Assembly (NCBI RefSeq): GCF_009696275.1
Contig: NZ_VUMI01000033.1
Coordinates: 1-63,994, forward strand
Source of the DNA: Eisenbergiella porci
GTDB taxonomy: Bacteria > Bacillota > Clostridia > Lachnospirales > Lachnospiraceae
DNA length: 63,994 bases
Direction of reading: 5' to 3'
Under the pieces are notes generated by a model, which saw only the letters and a program-made list of their open reading frames with translations, made no database searches and was not told the DNA's origin. Positions within the stretch are counted from its first letter, which is position 1. Each line of letters begins with the position of its first letter. Position numbers and translations under genes: made by a program. Below, one piece after another: positions 34,035 through 42,321 of this stretch.

Positions 34035-35096
34035 ATGAAAGGTTATGCAATGCTTAAAATCGGGGAATCCGGCTGGATCGAGAAGGAAAGACCGCAGTGC
34101 GGGCCCATGGATGCCATCTGTAAGCCGCTGGCTATAGCAATCTGTACGTCGGATGTACATACGCTCTGGGAAGGGGCGATCGGTGAAAGGCATAATATGA
34201 TTCTCGGTCATGAGTGCTGTGCGCAGGTGGTTGAGGTCGGCTCTATGGTAAAGGATTTCAAGCCCGGCGACAGAGTGCTTGTACCGGCTATCACTCCGGA
34301 CTGGAACTCCCTGGAAGCGCAGGCAGGCTATTCCATGCATTCGGGGGGAATGCTTGCGGGTTGGAAATTCTCCAATTTCAAGGATGGTGTATTTTCAGAA
34401 TTCTTCCATGTAAATGATGCGGACGGGAACCTGGCGCTTCTGCCTTCCAATATCAGCCCTGTTGACGCCTGTATGCTTTCTGACATGGTTCCTACGGGCT
34501 TCCATGGCGTGGAACTGGCAGATGTACAGTTCGGCGATACGGTCCTTGTAATAGGAATCGGGCCGGTGGGCCTGATGTCGGTGGCCGGGGCGAATATGCG
34601 CGGCGCGTCCCGCATTATTGCGGTGGGCACCAGACCAAACTGCGTGGAGGCGGCCAGAGACTACGGCGCTTCTGATTTTATCAGCTATAAGGACGGGACC
34701 ATTGAGGATCAGGTGCTGGCGCTGACGGACGGCAAGGGCGTGGATAAGGTAGTTGTAGCGGGCGGAGGCTGTGAAACCTTTGAATCCGCCGTGAAGTGCC
34801 TGAAGCCCGGCGGAAAAATCGGCAATGTTAATTATCTGGGCAGCGGCACCTATGTTAACATTCCCCGTGTGGAATGGGGCGTGGGCATGGGACATAAGCA
34901 GATTAACGGCGGCCTGATGCCCGGCGGACGTCTGCGTATGGAGAAGCTGGGCTCGCTGGTTTCCGCAGGCAAGCTGGATGTGCATCCTCTGGTTTCCCAT
35001 GTATTTGAAGGCTGGGATCATGTGGAAGAGGCGCTGTTCTTAATGAGGGATAAGCCGAAGGATCTGATTAAGCCCGTAGTGAAGATTGAGGACTGA
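34035..35096 (+). CDS. adh: NADP-type zinc-dependent secondary alcohol dehydrogenase
   Basis: 353 residues, the length of the tetrameric secondary alcohol dehydrogenases of Clostridium beijerinckii and Thermoanaerobacter. Zinc ligand motifs are CTSDVHT, GHECC and SDMVPTG (the Asp ligand of this subfamily). The cofactor fold is GIGPVGLMSVAGANMRG, followed by VGTRP where the NADP-binding GSRP lies in the reference enzymes. It reduces ketones or oxidises secondary alcohols. The start at 34035 follows AAGGAAAGG. A CobW-like GTPase follows after 139 bases and could supply its zinc, which is inference. Confidence 0.88.
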   Translation: MKGYAMLKIGESGWIEKERPQCGPMDAICKPLAIAICTSDVHTLWEGAIGERHNMILGHECCAQVVEVGSMVKDFKPGDRVLVPAITPDWNSLEAQAGYSMHSGGMLAGWKFSNFKDGVFSEFFHVNDADGNLALLPSNISPVDACMLSDMVPTGFHGVELADVQFGDTVLVIGIGPVGLMSVAGANMRGASRIIAVGTRPNCVEAARDYGASDFISYKDGTIEDQVLALTDGKGVDKVVVAGGGCETFESAVKCLKPGGKIGNVNYLGSGTYVNIPRVEWGVGMGHKQINGGLMPGGRLRMEKLGSLVSAGKLDVHPLVSHVFEGWDHVEEALFLMRDKPKDLIKPVVKIED

Positions 35097-35235
35097 TATC
35101 AGGGTATATTGAACTTCCTGACGGATACGGGATGCCAATAGCATACCTTGTCCGGCACGGCGGGAAATGTGTGCGTGCGGCCCGTTTGGACCGTACGCAT
35201 TTTCCGGAAAGAGCTGCAGCATAGGGGATAATTTT

Positions 35236-36222
35236 ATGAAGATACTGGTAATATCGGGATTCCTGGGAGCGGGAAAAACCACATTCATCAAGGCTCTGGC
35301 AGAAAAAACGGATAAGAAGTTTGTGGTCATGGAAAATGAATATGGTGAAGTGGGGATTGACGGCGTTTTTTTGGCATCGGGGACAGGGCAGGCGGAAATG
35401 AAGGTGTGGGAGCTGACGGAAGGGTGTATATGCTGTACGATGAAGGCAGATTTTGCTTCCTCCATTCTGACGATTTCCAATACGCTTGATCCGGAATACC
35501 TGGTGGTAGAGCCGACGGGGCTTGGGAAGCTGGGAAATATCCTTACCAATATCAGCCAGATCCAATATGAAAGAATAGTACTGCTGCAGCCGGTAACGGT
35601 GCTGGATGTGCCCGCTTTTGACAGGGATAAGGAAAAGTACCCGGAAATCTGCAGGGACCAGATTGAAAACGCAGCCACGGTTATTTTTACCAAAACAGGG
35701 GCACTGGACGCGGAGGAGCTTTGCAGGATTGCGTCAGAAGTGAGGGCAATGAATCCCCAGGGGGAGATTGTGACGGATTCCTGCGAGAAGAAAGAGGCTT
35801 CCTGGTGGAATGGGCTTTTTGAGAGATATCTGACGAAGGAAGGGGAGGAGAACGCGAAGAAAAGGGAGAGGGAAATGCTGCAGCCGGATTTGGAGAATGC
35901 AGGCTTTACCTCCATACACCTGGAGTCTGGTAACCAGCTGGTTCTGTTTCTGCAGGGAGTGGTGTCAGGCGTGTTCGGCGATATCAGGCGGGCCAAGGGG
36001 TATCTTCCGGCAGGGGGCGCCTGGCTCAGATTCGATGTGGTGGACAGGAATTACAGTATTACCGGCTACGAAGGCGGCGGGGATTCCCGTGCCGTATTTA
36101 TCGGGAGAGGGATTCACCGGAGAGAACTGGAGGAGGTGCTTTGCCCGGAAGAGAAGAATTTGATGGGAAAGGCTGAGAAAATGCGGGAAGTACAGATGAG
36201 GCCGTTGCTGGCAGGAAAATAA
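35236..36222 (+). CDS. G3E (CobW-like) GTPase with CxCC and an altered guanine motif
   Basis: A 328-residue protein with Walker A GFLGAGKTT (8-16), ENEYGEVG, the metal motif CICC (64-67), EPTG (92-95), and TKTG (152-155) at the NKxD position, so the Asp that reads guanine is missing. The C-terminal CobW domain (about 235-328) includes RAKGYLPAGGAWLRFDVV. No His-rich insert. It is the third COG0523 protein in the window and follows the zinc alcohol dehydrogenase. The loss of Asp suggests relaxed nucleotide choice or reduced activity. The start at 35236 follows AGGGGAT; upstream frame to 35167 lacks a site. Confidence 0.85.
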   Translation: MKILVISGFLGAGKTTFIKALAEKTDKKFVVMENEYGEVGIDGVFLASGTGQAEMKVWELTEGCICCTMKADFASSILTISNTLDPEYLVVEPTGLGKLGNILTNISQIQYERIVLLQPVTVLDVPAFDRDKEKYPEICRDQIENAATVIFTKTGALDAEELCRIASEVRAMNPQGEIVTDSCEKKEASWWNGLFERYLTKEGEENAKKREREMLQPDLENAGFTSIHLESGNQLVLFLQGVVSGVFGDIRRAKGYLPAGGAWLRFDVVDRNYSITGYEGGGDSRAVFIGRGIHRRELEEVLCPEEKNLMGKAEKMREVQMRPLLAGK

Positions 36223-36258
36223 AATGTGGAAAAAATGAGAAAATGGTAAAAATTTTTC

Positions 36259-36287
36259 TTGCCAAGCAGGGAAACATTTGATATGAT
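36259..36287 (+). promoter_or_regulatory. Promoter of tRNA-Ala
   Basis: TTGCCA (36259-36264), 17-base spacer, TATGAT (36282-36287), 11 bases before the tRNA. Confidence 0.65.
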
Positions 36288-36298
36288 ATATCACGGAT

Positions 36299-36371
36299 GG
36301 GGCATTAGCGCAGCTGGGAGCGCGCCACGCTGGCAGCGTGGAGGTCACGGGTTCGAGCCCCGTATGCTCCA
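36299..36371 (+). tRNA. tRNA-Ala(GGC)
   Basis: 73 bases that fold as a full cloverleaf: acceptor GGGGCAT/ATGCTCC (one G-U), D-arm GCGC, anticodon stem CCACG/CGTGG with loop CTGGCAG (anticodon GGC, reading GCC), T-arm ACGGG-TTCGAGC-CCCGT, discriminator A. CCA is not encoded. It has its own promoter and terminator. Confidence 0.97.
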
Positions 36372-36375
36372 TTGG

Positions 36376-36404
36376 AAAAGTACCGTATTTGCGGTACTTT
36401 TTTT
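36376..36404 (+). terminator. Terminator of tRNA-Ala
   Basis: AAAAGTACCG / CGGTACTTTTTTT stem-loop four bases after the tRNA. Confidence 0.85.
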
Positions 36405-36461
36405 GATCGTGTTGCATTTTGTGTTACTTCGTTACAATTCGTATAAAAAAGGAAAATTAGA

Positions 36462-36490
36462 TTGACAGAGCAATTTGAGTGTGATAACAT
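36462..36490 (+). promoter_or_regulatory. Promoter of the T-box/alaS-like transcript
   Basis: Perfect TTGACA (36462-36467), 17-base spacer, TAACAT (36485-36490). Transcription would start just before the T-box leader. Confidence 0.75.
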
Positions 36491-36512
36491 CAGTCTAATT
36501 TAAAATAAAAAG

Positions 36513-36782
36513 GCCTTGACGAGAAATAGTAAGTATTAGGGATTTCGCAGAGAGAAGATGGTTGGTGTAAATCTTCATTGATCTAATATTGAAGCAGTCT
36601 CAGAGCTGTGAACCGAACGGATAAATCTCAGTAGGCTTCAACGGAATTCCACCGTTATTCAGGAAACAATATCGGAGATATCCCGTATTGATAGAGTGCA
36701 GAGAAATCTGAAATTAGGTGGTAACACGGACAGGAGAGTTCGCCCTAAGCTGACAATATAAATGTCAGCTTAGGGCTTTTTT
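36513..36782 (+). ncRNA. Alanine-specific T-box leader with terminator
   Basis: Stem I is readable: GAGA/TCTC base helix, specifier loop with 5' AGTA, helix AGTATTAG/CTAATATT, and the 3' side GAA-GCA-G. The specifier is GCA (36594-36596), an Ala codon. The AGAGAG and GGTG distal motifs are present. The antiterminator core is AGGTGGTAACACGG (about 36716-36729). The terminator is CCCTAAGCTGACA / TGTCAGCTTAGGG plus T-run (36743-36782). Uncharged tRNA-Ala(UGC) should favour read-through into the synthetase-like gene. The leader looks intact although the gene behind it is broken. Confidence 0.92.
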
Positions 36783-36816
36783 GTTTTAAAAAACAAATTA
36801 AACGGAGGTATTAAGC

Positions 36817-38465
36817 ATGGTAAAAATGACACCGGATGAGTTAAGGAAATCATATATTGATTTCATGAAAAGAAAAGGGGCCAGTCAAGTACCTTCCGCT
36901 GGCTTGCTGCCGGAAAATGATCCCTCAACATTGTTTACCGGAAGTGGGATGCAGCCTATGGTTCCATATTTGTTGGGGGAAAAACACCCAATAGGCAATG
37001 AAATAACAAATATTCAGAAATGCTTAAGAACAGTGGATATTGATGAAGTTGGAGATACCTCGCATTTAACTTTTTTTGAAATGCTGGGCCGATGGGAATT
37101 TAAAGCAAATGAAAATAACTATAAGAATAAGCAAATTGATGCCATTTGGAATTGGCAGATTAACGAATTGGGAATTGACCCCGGCAGGTTATATATCAGT
37201 GTGTTTAAGGGAAGTGATGATTGGAATATACAGAAAGATACAGAAACAATTCAAATCTGGTCAGAGAAATTCAAATCGGTAGGTATAGAGCCTGTCGTTG
37301 AGGATAATCCATATAAATATGGGTTATCCAGAGGAGGAAAAATATTTTTATATGATGAAAAAGAAAACTGGTGGAGCAGAGCTGGAAGTCCTTTAGATAT
37401 GCCTGTTGGTGAACCAGGCGGGCCAGATAGTGAAATGTTCTATGATTTTGAACCAGATGGTAATTCACTGGATCATCCTGCTTCTGACAGCGAAAGGTTT
37501 TTAGAGATTGGGAACAATGTATTTATGTGTTACAAAAAAGAGGGCACCGGGTTTGTAAAAATGCAGAATCCCAATATTGATTATGGAGGCGGATTAGAAA
37601 GGGTCGCAGCAGCTCTTAATGATGATAGGGATGTTTTTAATACGGCATTCTTTTTTAATGCTAAGAAAAAACTAATGGAGTTAAGCGGAAAAGATTATGC
37701 TGACGATTTTAAGTCATTTCGAATCATACTGGATCATGTGAGAGCAGCAGTTTTTCTAATCAATGACGGTGCGGAGCCGGCAAATAGTGACGCAGGGTAT
37801 ATAACAAGAAGGTTATTAAGGAGGGCGATTCGTGCAGGTAAAAAATCGGTATACAAGGAAGTTTTATGGGTGAGTTGTCTGAAGTTTATATAGATGAAGC
37901 AACAGCTTATGAAGACTTGCACAGTAATAAAAAGAAAGTTATTGAGATAATAAACAAGGAAGAAAACCTTTTCTATAAAACATTGCAGCAAGGAGAACTT
38001 GAAATACAAAAGCATCTTAAAAATAAGGGCAAAGTTACAGGGGCAGATGCATTTTATTTTTATGAAACATATGGTTTCCCTCTGGAATTAACGGAAGAAT
38101 TCCTGACTGAAAGTGGCTGTAGCATAGAGAACAGGGCTTCTTTTGCAGAGGCGGAAAAAAGACATGCAGAAAAGAGCAGAACAGCTTCCGCAGGTAAATT
38201 TAAAGGTGGATTAGCTGACCAATCAACGGAAACAACAGCATTACATTCTGCTGCTCATTTATTACTTGCTGGATTAAGGGAAGTTTTGGGTGATCATGTT
38301 CATCAAAGAGGAAGTAATATTACTTCAGAACGGTTGAGGTTTGACTTTAACCATGATGAAAAACTTACGCCGGAGCAGATTGCAAAGGTGGAAAAATATG
38401 TGAACGAAGCAATTTCATCAAAAGCGGTTGCAAAACGCAGGAGAGGCAGTCTCCGGCATAAATAA
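36817..38465 (+). pseudogene. alaS: Alanyl-tRNA synthetase paralogue, frameshifted and 3'-truncated
   Basis: The first 343 residues are a class II AlaRS catalytic domain ([54 protein letters not shown]). At a run of six A (37840-37845) the frame is lost and a stop follows at 37893. Reading one base back restores [19 protein letters not shown] and continues through the editing-domain motif [11 protein letters not shown] to about NEAISSK. There homology ends and a short unrelated tail [10 protein letters not shown] stops at 38465. The rest of the editing domain, including the Cys-His metal site, and the C-Ala domain are missing. A sequencing slip could explain the A-run but not the missing 3' end. 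Composition is AT-rich compared with neighbours, suggesting transfer. Confidence 0.85.
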
Positions 38466-38529
38466 CTCCTGCCCCTCAAGATGGAGAGGCAGGAGAGCTG
38501 CGGCGCCGGAAAGCTGCATTTATAACATT

Positions 38530-40278
38530 TTATGCCATCAACAGAACGGCAAAGCCATTTTTTTCAAGCATATGGGAAACCGAGCCCTTTAGAAGAAGAA
38601 GCTGGCCGCCGTTCATGAAGCGTTCGGCATCTGCGGGAGCTTCTCCCATGTGGATGATTACGCGTACCGTATGCGCGCCGTATCTTTCAAATACCACCAG
38701 TCTGTCGTCATGGCCGCCATAAACGCCTCTCCATTCATCCGTCGGGGCAATCCAGTCCCTGCGGATACGCAGGACTGTTTTCACAAAGTCTTCCGAATCG
38801 GCGTGGTTTTCATCCCAGGGCATTCCCTGTCTGTACTCTGTTTCCCGGATGCCGGTCACCTTTTTTTCATCTCCGTAAAAAACACTTGGCACTCCGGGAG
38901 CCATACAAAGGTACAGGAAAGCCGCCTGCCACCGGTCATAATCGCCTCCGCACAATCCCAGGAAACGCGCCACATCATGGCTGTCCAGCAGGTTCAGCTG
39001 TGCCGCCGTCACCTGGAAGGGATAACGCAGCTGCATGTCGGCCATCCTCCAGAGGAAATCATCCGCCCCTGTTTTTTCCAATGCAAAAAAATCTCTGCAG
39101 TGCTTTCGGAAATCATAGTTCATGACGGAATCAAACATGTCGCCCTTCAGCCAGTCCGCCGCGTTTTCCCAGACCTCTCCAATCAGCACAGCCTCTGGAT
39201 TTGCTTTCCGCACAGCAGAACGGAAGCTGCGCCAGAAATTTTTATCCACCTCATTTGCCACGTCCAGACGCCAGCCGTCCACATGGAATTTCTCGATCCA
39301 ATAGCGGCCCACTTCGGCAAAATATTCCTGCACTCCGGGATGGGCCGTATTCAGCTTCGGCATTTTAGGCTCATAGGCGAAGCAGGCATAACCGGGCGCT
39401 TCTCCCTCCTGAGGCCTTTTTACAGGAAAGGAGAGATCGTAAAACCAGTCTGCATAAGCGGAAGTATTCCCATGCTTCACCACATCGTCAAACGGGGGGA
39501 AATACCAGCTGCAATGGTTGAATACCCCATCAATGATGATGCGCATCCCTCTGTTATGGACGGCTTGCGTCAATTCCAGGAAATCCGCATCCGTGCCCAT
39601 GCAGGGATCCACGTGGAAATAGTCCACAATATCATATTTGTGATATTCTCCGGCCTGAAAAACCGGATTCAGGTACAGGCAGGTAAATCCCAGCTCCTGA
39701 ATGTAATCAAGATTTTCCATAATGCCCTTAATGGTACCCCCCAGACGGCTTTTGCTCACCGTGCCGTGAGGCGCCTTCAGCTCTTTTCCCATGCCGCAGA
39801 GCCGGGCCTTCCCGTCTGCAAAGCTGTCCGGGAAAATATTGTAGACAACGGCATTCAGAAACCATTCCGGCGCCCTGACGATTTCCGAACGCAGGATATA
39901 AGGATACTGGTAGTATTCACTCCGCCCCTCAACAACAAAGCCATCCTCCATCACCAGATCCGGCATATCCTCATGGAATTCATCCGCATAATACCAGACA
40001 TATTCCCCTCCCTTTTCCAGCCTGAAAAAATAACAGATCCTGCGGGGACACGGTTGGATAGTCCCCTCATAAAAATCAAACAGCTCATCGCTGTAACGCC
40101 GCTGCATGGGGATGGACGCAAAGCTTACCGGTGAATCCGGACAGGCCCTGTCCCCATAAAAAAGCGTACACAAATCCAGATCCCCCTTCGCGGCCCGCAG
40201 ACGGATGGTAAACGTATCCTCCGACCGGGCGAAAGCGTACTGGGACGCCGGTATGTGCGCAACCGCACTCCTATTCAT
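38530..40278 (-). CDS. GH13 maltodextrin-degrading enzyme (neopullulanase/cyclomaltodextrinase type)
   Basis: A 582-residue cytoplasmic GH13 enzyme with an N-terminal carbohydrate-binding-like domain (1-130) and the catalytic barrel: YLNPVF, DGVFNH (250-255), nucleophile Asp339 in GWRLDVANE, acid/base Glu368 in GEVWE, and Asp435 in LLDSHD. The N-terminal domain is typical of GH13_20 enzymes that cleave imported maltodextrins or pullulan pieces. It ends the malE-F-G-like operon running from 43644. RBS AGGAGG lies in the tandem leader repeat upstream. Confidence 0.88.
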   Translation of the reverse strand: MNRSAVAHIPASQYAFARSEDTFTIRLRAAKGDLDLCTLFYGDRACPDSPVSFASIPMQRRYSDELFDFYEGTIQPCPRRICYFFRLEKGGEYVWYYADEFHEDMPDLVMEDGFVVEGRSEYYQYPYILRSEIVRAPEWFLNAVVYNIFPDSFADGKARLCGMGKELKAPHGTVSKSRLGGTIKGIMENLDYIQELGFTCLYLNPVFQAGEYHKYDIVDYFHVDPCMGTDADFLELTQAVHNRGMRIIIDGVFNHCSWYFPPFDDVVKHGNTSAYADWFYDLSFPVKRPQEGEAPGYACFAYEPKMPKLNTAHPGVQEYFAEVGRYWIEKFHVDGWRLDVANEVDKNFWRSFRSAVRKANPEAVLIGEVWENAADWLKGDMFDSVMNYDFRKHCRDFFALEKTGADDFLWRMADMQLRYPFQVTAAQLNLLDSHDVARFLGLCGGDYDRWQAAFLYLCMAPGVPSVFYGDEKKVTGIRETEYRQGMPWDENHADSEDFVKTVLRIRRDWIAPTDEWRGVYGGHDDRLVVFERYGAHTVRVIIHMGEAPADAERFMNGGQLLLLKGSVSHMLEKNGFAVLLMA

Positions 40279-40284
40279 TTCAAA

Positions 40285-40400
40285 TCCTCCTAGTTTTGCG
40301 GAGCAAAATGCGAGTCCTCTGACGAGCAGAGGATTTTCCTCCTAGTTTTGCGGAGCAAAATGCGAGTCCTCTGACGAGCAGAGGATTTTCCTCCTAATTT
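40285..40400 (-). repeat. 52-bp tandem leader repeat (2.2 copies) before the GH13 gene
   Basis: 40285-40336 and 40337-40388 are perfect 52-base direct repeats, with the start of a third at 40389. In gene orientation each unit reads AGGAGGAAAA, a hairpin TCCTCTG-CTCGT-CAGAGGA, then TTTTGC-TCC-GCAAAA. Every unit thus carries a ribosome binding sequence and two stem-loops. It separates the MalG-like gene from the GH13 gene. Confidence 0.85.
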
Positions 40401-40412
40401 TCCTCTTGGTTT

Positions 40413-41255
40413 TTAACCTTTTACACCGCCTGCGGTCAGCCCTGACACCATGTACTTCTGGATACAGAAGAAAATAATAAGGATAGGCACCGATACTAAA
40501 ATGGCGGCCGCTGAAAACAGGGGCCAGCTGCGGCTGTAATCGTTTGCCTGAAGCTGATACAGGCCGCCGGCCAGCGTATAGCTTTCTTCCCGGAGCATAA
40601 AGGTAGTGGCAAAAAGGTATTCATTCCAGACAAATATCAATACCATGACGGCAGTTACAATAATGGCGGGACGTGCAAGCGGCAGGATGATTTTCGCTAT
40701 CAGCGTCAGATTGCCTGCCCCGTCAATTTTGGATGCTTCTTCGATCTCAACGGGAATGGAATCGAAATAGCCCTTCATGTTCCAGATGGAAAAAATACAC
40801 ATGCTCCCGGAATAAATAAAAATCAGCCCTGCATGGGAATTCAGGAGATTCAGCAGCTTAAACAGTCTGAAGATAGCGAACATGGACAAAATCTGGGGAA
40901 AGGCGTTCAGCAGAAGAAGCAGCTGCATGACAGCCGTCCGGCCGGGGAAACGGAACCTGGAAAAAGCGTAGGAAGCCGTGATGCTCGTTCCCATGGCAAG
41001 CACCATTGTACCCGTGCTTAGGAGGACGGAATTGAAAAGCCATTTCAGGAAGGGCTTTTCCACAAGGATGCTGCGGTAATTATCCAGCGTGAATTTTTCC
41101 GGCAGGAGAGAAAGGCCTGTGGTAAGCGCCCCGCTTCCGCTGCTGACAGAAAGCAGGAAAGCATACAGTATCGGAATCAGTCCGGCCAGACATATGCTGA
41201 TGAAAAACAGATTTAAAAAAGCCAGGCCAATCGTTCTTTTTACAGAGCGTTTCAT
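40413..41255 (-). CDS. Maltose-type ABC transporter permease (MalG-like)
   Basis: A 280-residue six-helix CUT1 permease with EAA loop EEASKIDGAG and a C-terminal GLTAGGVKG tail typical of MalG. It forms the channel with the MalF-like protein encoded just upstream; the two genes overlap by four bases (ATGA). No ATPase gene is nearby. Confidence 0.88.
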   Translation of the reverse strand: MKRSVKRTIGLAFLNLFFISICLAGLIPILYAFLLSVSSGSGALTTGLSLLPEKFTLDNYRSILVEKPFLKWLFNSVLLSTGTMVLAMGTSITASYAFSRFRFPGRTAVMQLLLLLNAFPQILSMFAIFRLFKLLNLLNSHAGLIFIYSGSMCIFSIWNMKGYFDSIPVEIEEASKIDGAGNLTLIAKIILPLARPAIIVTAVMVLIFVWNEYLFATTFMLREESYTLAGGLYQLQANDYSRSWPLFSAAAILVSVPILIIFFCIQKYMVSGLTAGGVKG

Positions 41256-42199
41256 ACCGTTTCCTCCTTCTGTGCCCTGTTTGTCCAGAAGGAAAACAGG
41301 ATAATAATAACGAAAATGATCATGGATACAGCAGAGGATAATCCATAATTATTGGATACAAATGCATTCTGATGGGCATAGGTAATGATGGTTGACACGG
41401 TAGCCCCGGTTACTGAGCCCTTCTGCATGGTAAGAAGGTAGATAATATCAAACTGCTTAAAGGTGATAAAGGTGGTCATGATCACCGCCGGGGCCATGAT
41501 TTTTTTCAGGGAAGGGATGGTAATATACCGGTTCTTCTGCCACAGATTGGCTCCATCCAGCACCGCACTCTCGTACATGCTCTGGTCGATGCTCTGCAAA
41601 GCCCCGTCCATCATCAGAATCATATAAGGAAGTGACATCCAGAGATTTAAAACCATGCAGGATATAAAGGCGGGTACATTTCTGGACAGGAAATCCACTT
41701 TTTCCATCCCGAATGCCACAAGAAGCTTATTAAGCAGCCCGAACTCCGTATTGAACATTCCCACGCGCCACACCAGAATGGAGACATAAGCCGGCATCGC
41801 CCAGGGAAAAATAAGCAGGGTTTTGTACAGGCGCTTTGCCTTCAGCCCCTGTGTATTGAGGGCCACGGCAAGTACGTAGGCGATAGCCGTGTCCAGCACC
41901 ATATTGACAGCCGTCCATAGTATGGTGGTGCCCAGGGCCGACAGGAAGCCTGAATCCACTTTCAGAAGCGCCCTCTTATAATTATCCGCACCGACCAGGG
42001 AATAGTCCGTCCAATGATAAAGATTCATATTAGTCAGAGAAATATAGCCGGTATAAAGGATTGGGAAGAGTACAATCATGGCAATCAATATCATGGCAGG
42101 GAGGCTGTAGCCCCAGGGACGGAGCTGCCTTCGGACCGGATGCTTCCGCTTCACCGGAATATCCGGCTTCCGGGGAGCGCTGTGCTTTACGTTCATCAT
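41252..42199 (-). CDS. Maltose-type ABC transporter permease (MalF-like)
   Basis: A 315-residue CUT1 permease, six helices, EAA loop YESAVLDGANLW. The start at 42199 (ATGATG) is preferred after AGAAGGGA; a longer frame to 42304 would run through the hairpin at 42225-42248. Second gene of the maltodextrin importer. Confidence 0.87.
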   Translation of the reverse strand: MMNVKHSAPRKPDIPVKRKHPVRRQLRPWGYSLPAMILIAMIVLFPILYTGYISLTNMNLYHWTDYSLVGADNYKRALLKVDSGFLSALGTTILWTAVNMVLDTAIAYVLAVALNTQGLKAKRLYKTLLIFPWAMPAYVSILVWRVGMFNTEFGLLNKLLVAFGMEKVDFLSRNVPAFISCMVLNLWMSLPYMILMMDGALQSIDQSMYESAVLDGANLWQKNRYITIPSLKKIMAPAVIMTTFITFKQFDIIYLLTMQKGSVTGATVSTIITYAHQNAFVSNNYGLSSAVSMIIFVIIILFSFWTNRAQKEETV

Positions 42200-42224
42200 T
42201 TTATTGTATTCCCTTCTGAATTGC

Positions 42225-42248
42225 CCCGGCCGGGTTTCACCGGCCGGG
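42225..42248 (-). promoter_or_regulatory. Stem-loop between malE-like and malF-like genes
   Basis: Perfect 9-bp arms CCCGGCCGG / CCGGCCGGG around a 6-base loop, no T-run. Such hairpins often stabilise the upstream binding-protein mRNA so that it is made in excess over the permeases. Confidence 0.65.
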
Positions 42249-42321
42249 CTGTACAGGAAGCGCCGCATGCATTTTTTTTTGTCTGTCTGCAGCGATCCAG
42301 GCATAACCGGACTGCAAAAAA

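Noticed and set aside
38466-38495. CTCCTGCC/GGCAGGAG hairpin as terminator of the alaS remnant
   Set aside because: Stem is good but there is no T-run on either strand, so termination is not supported.
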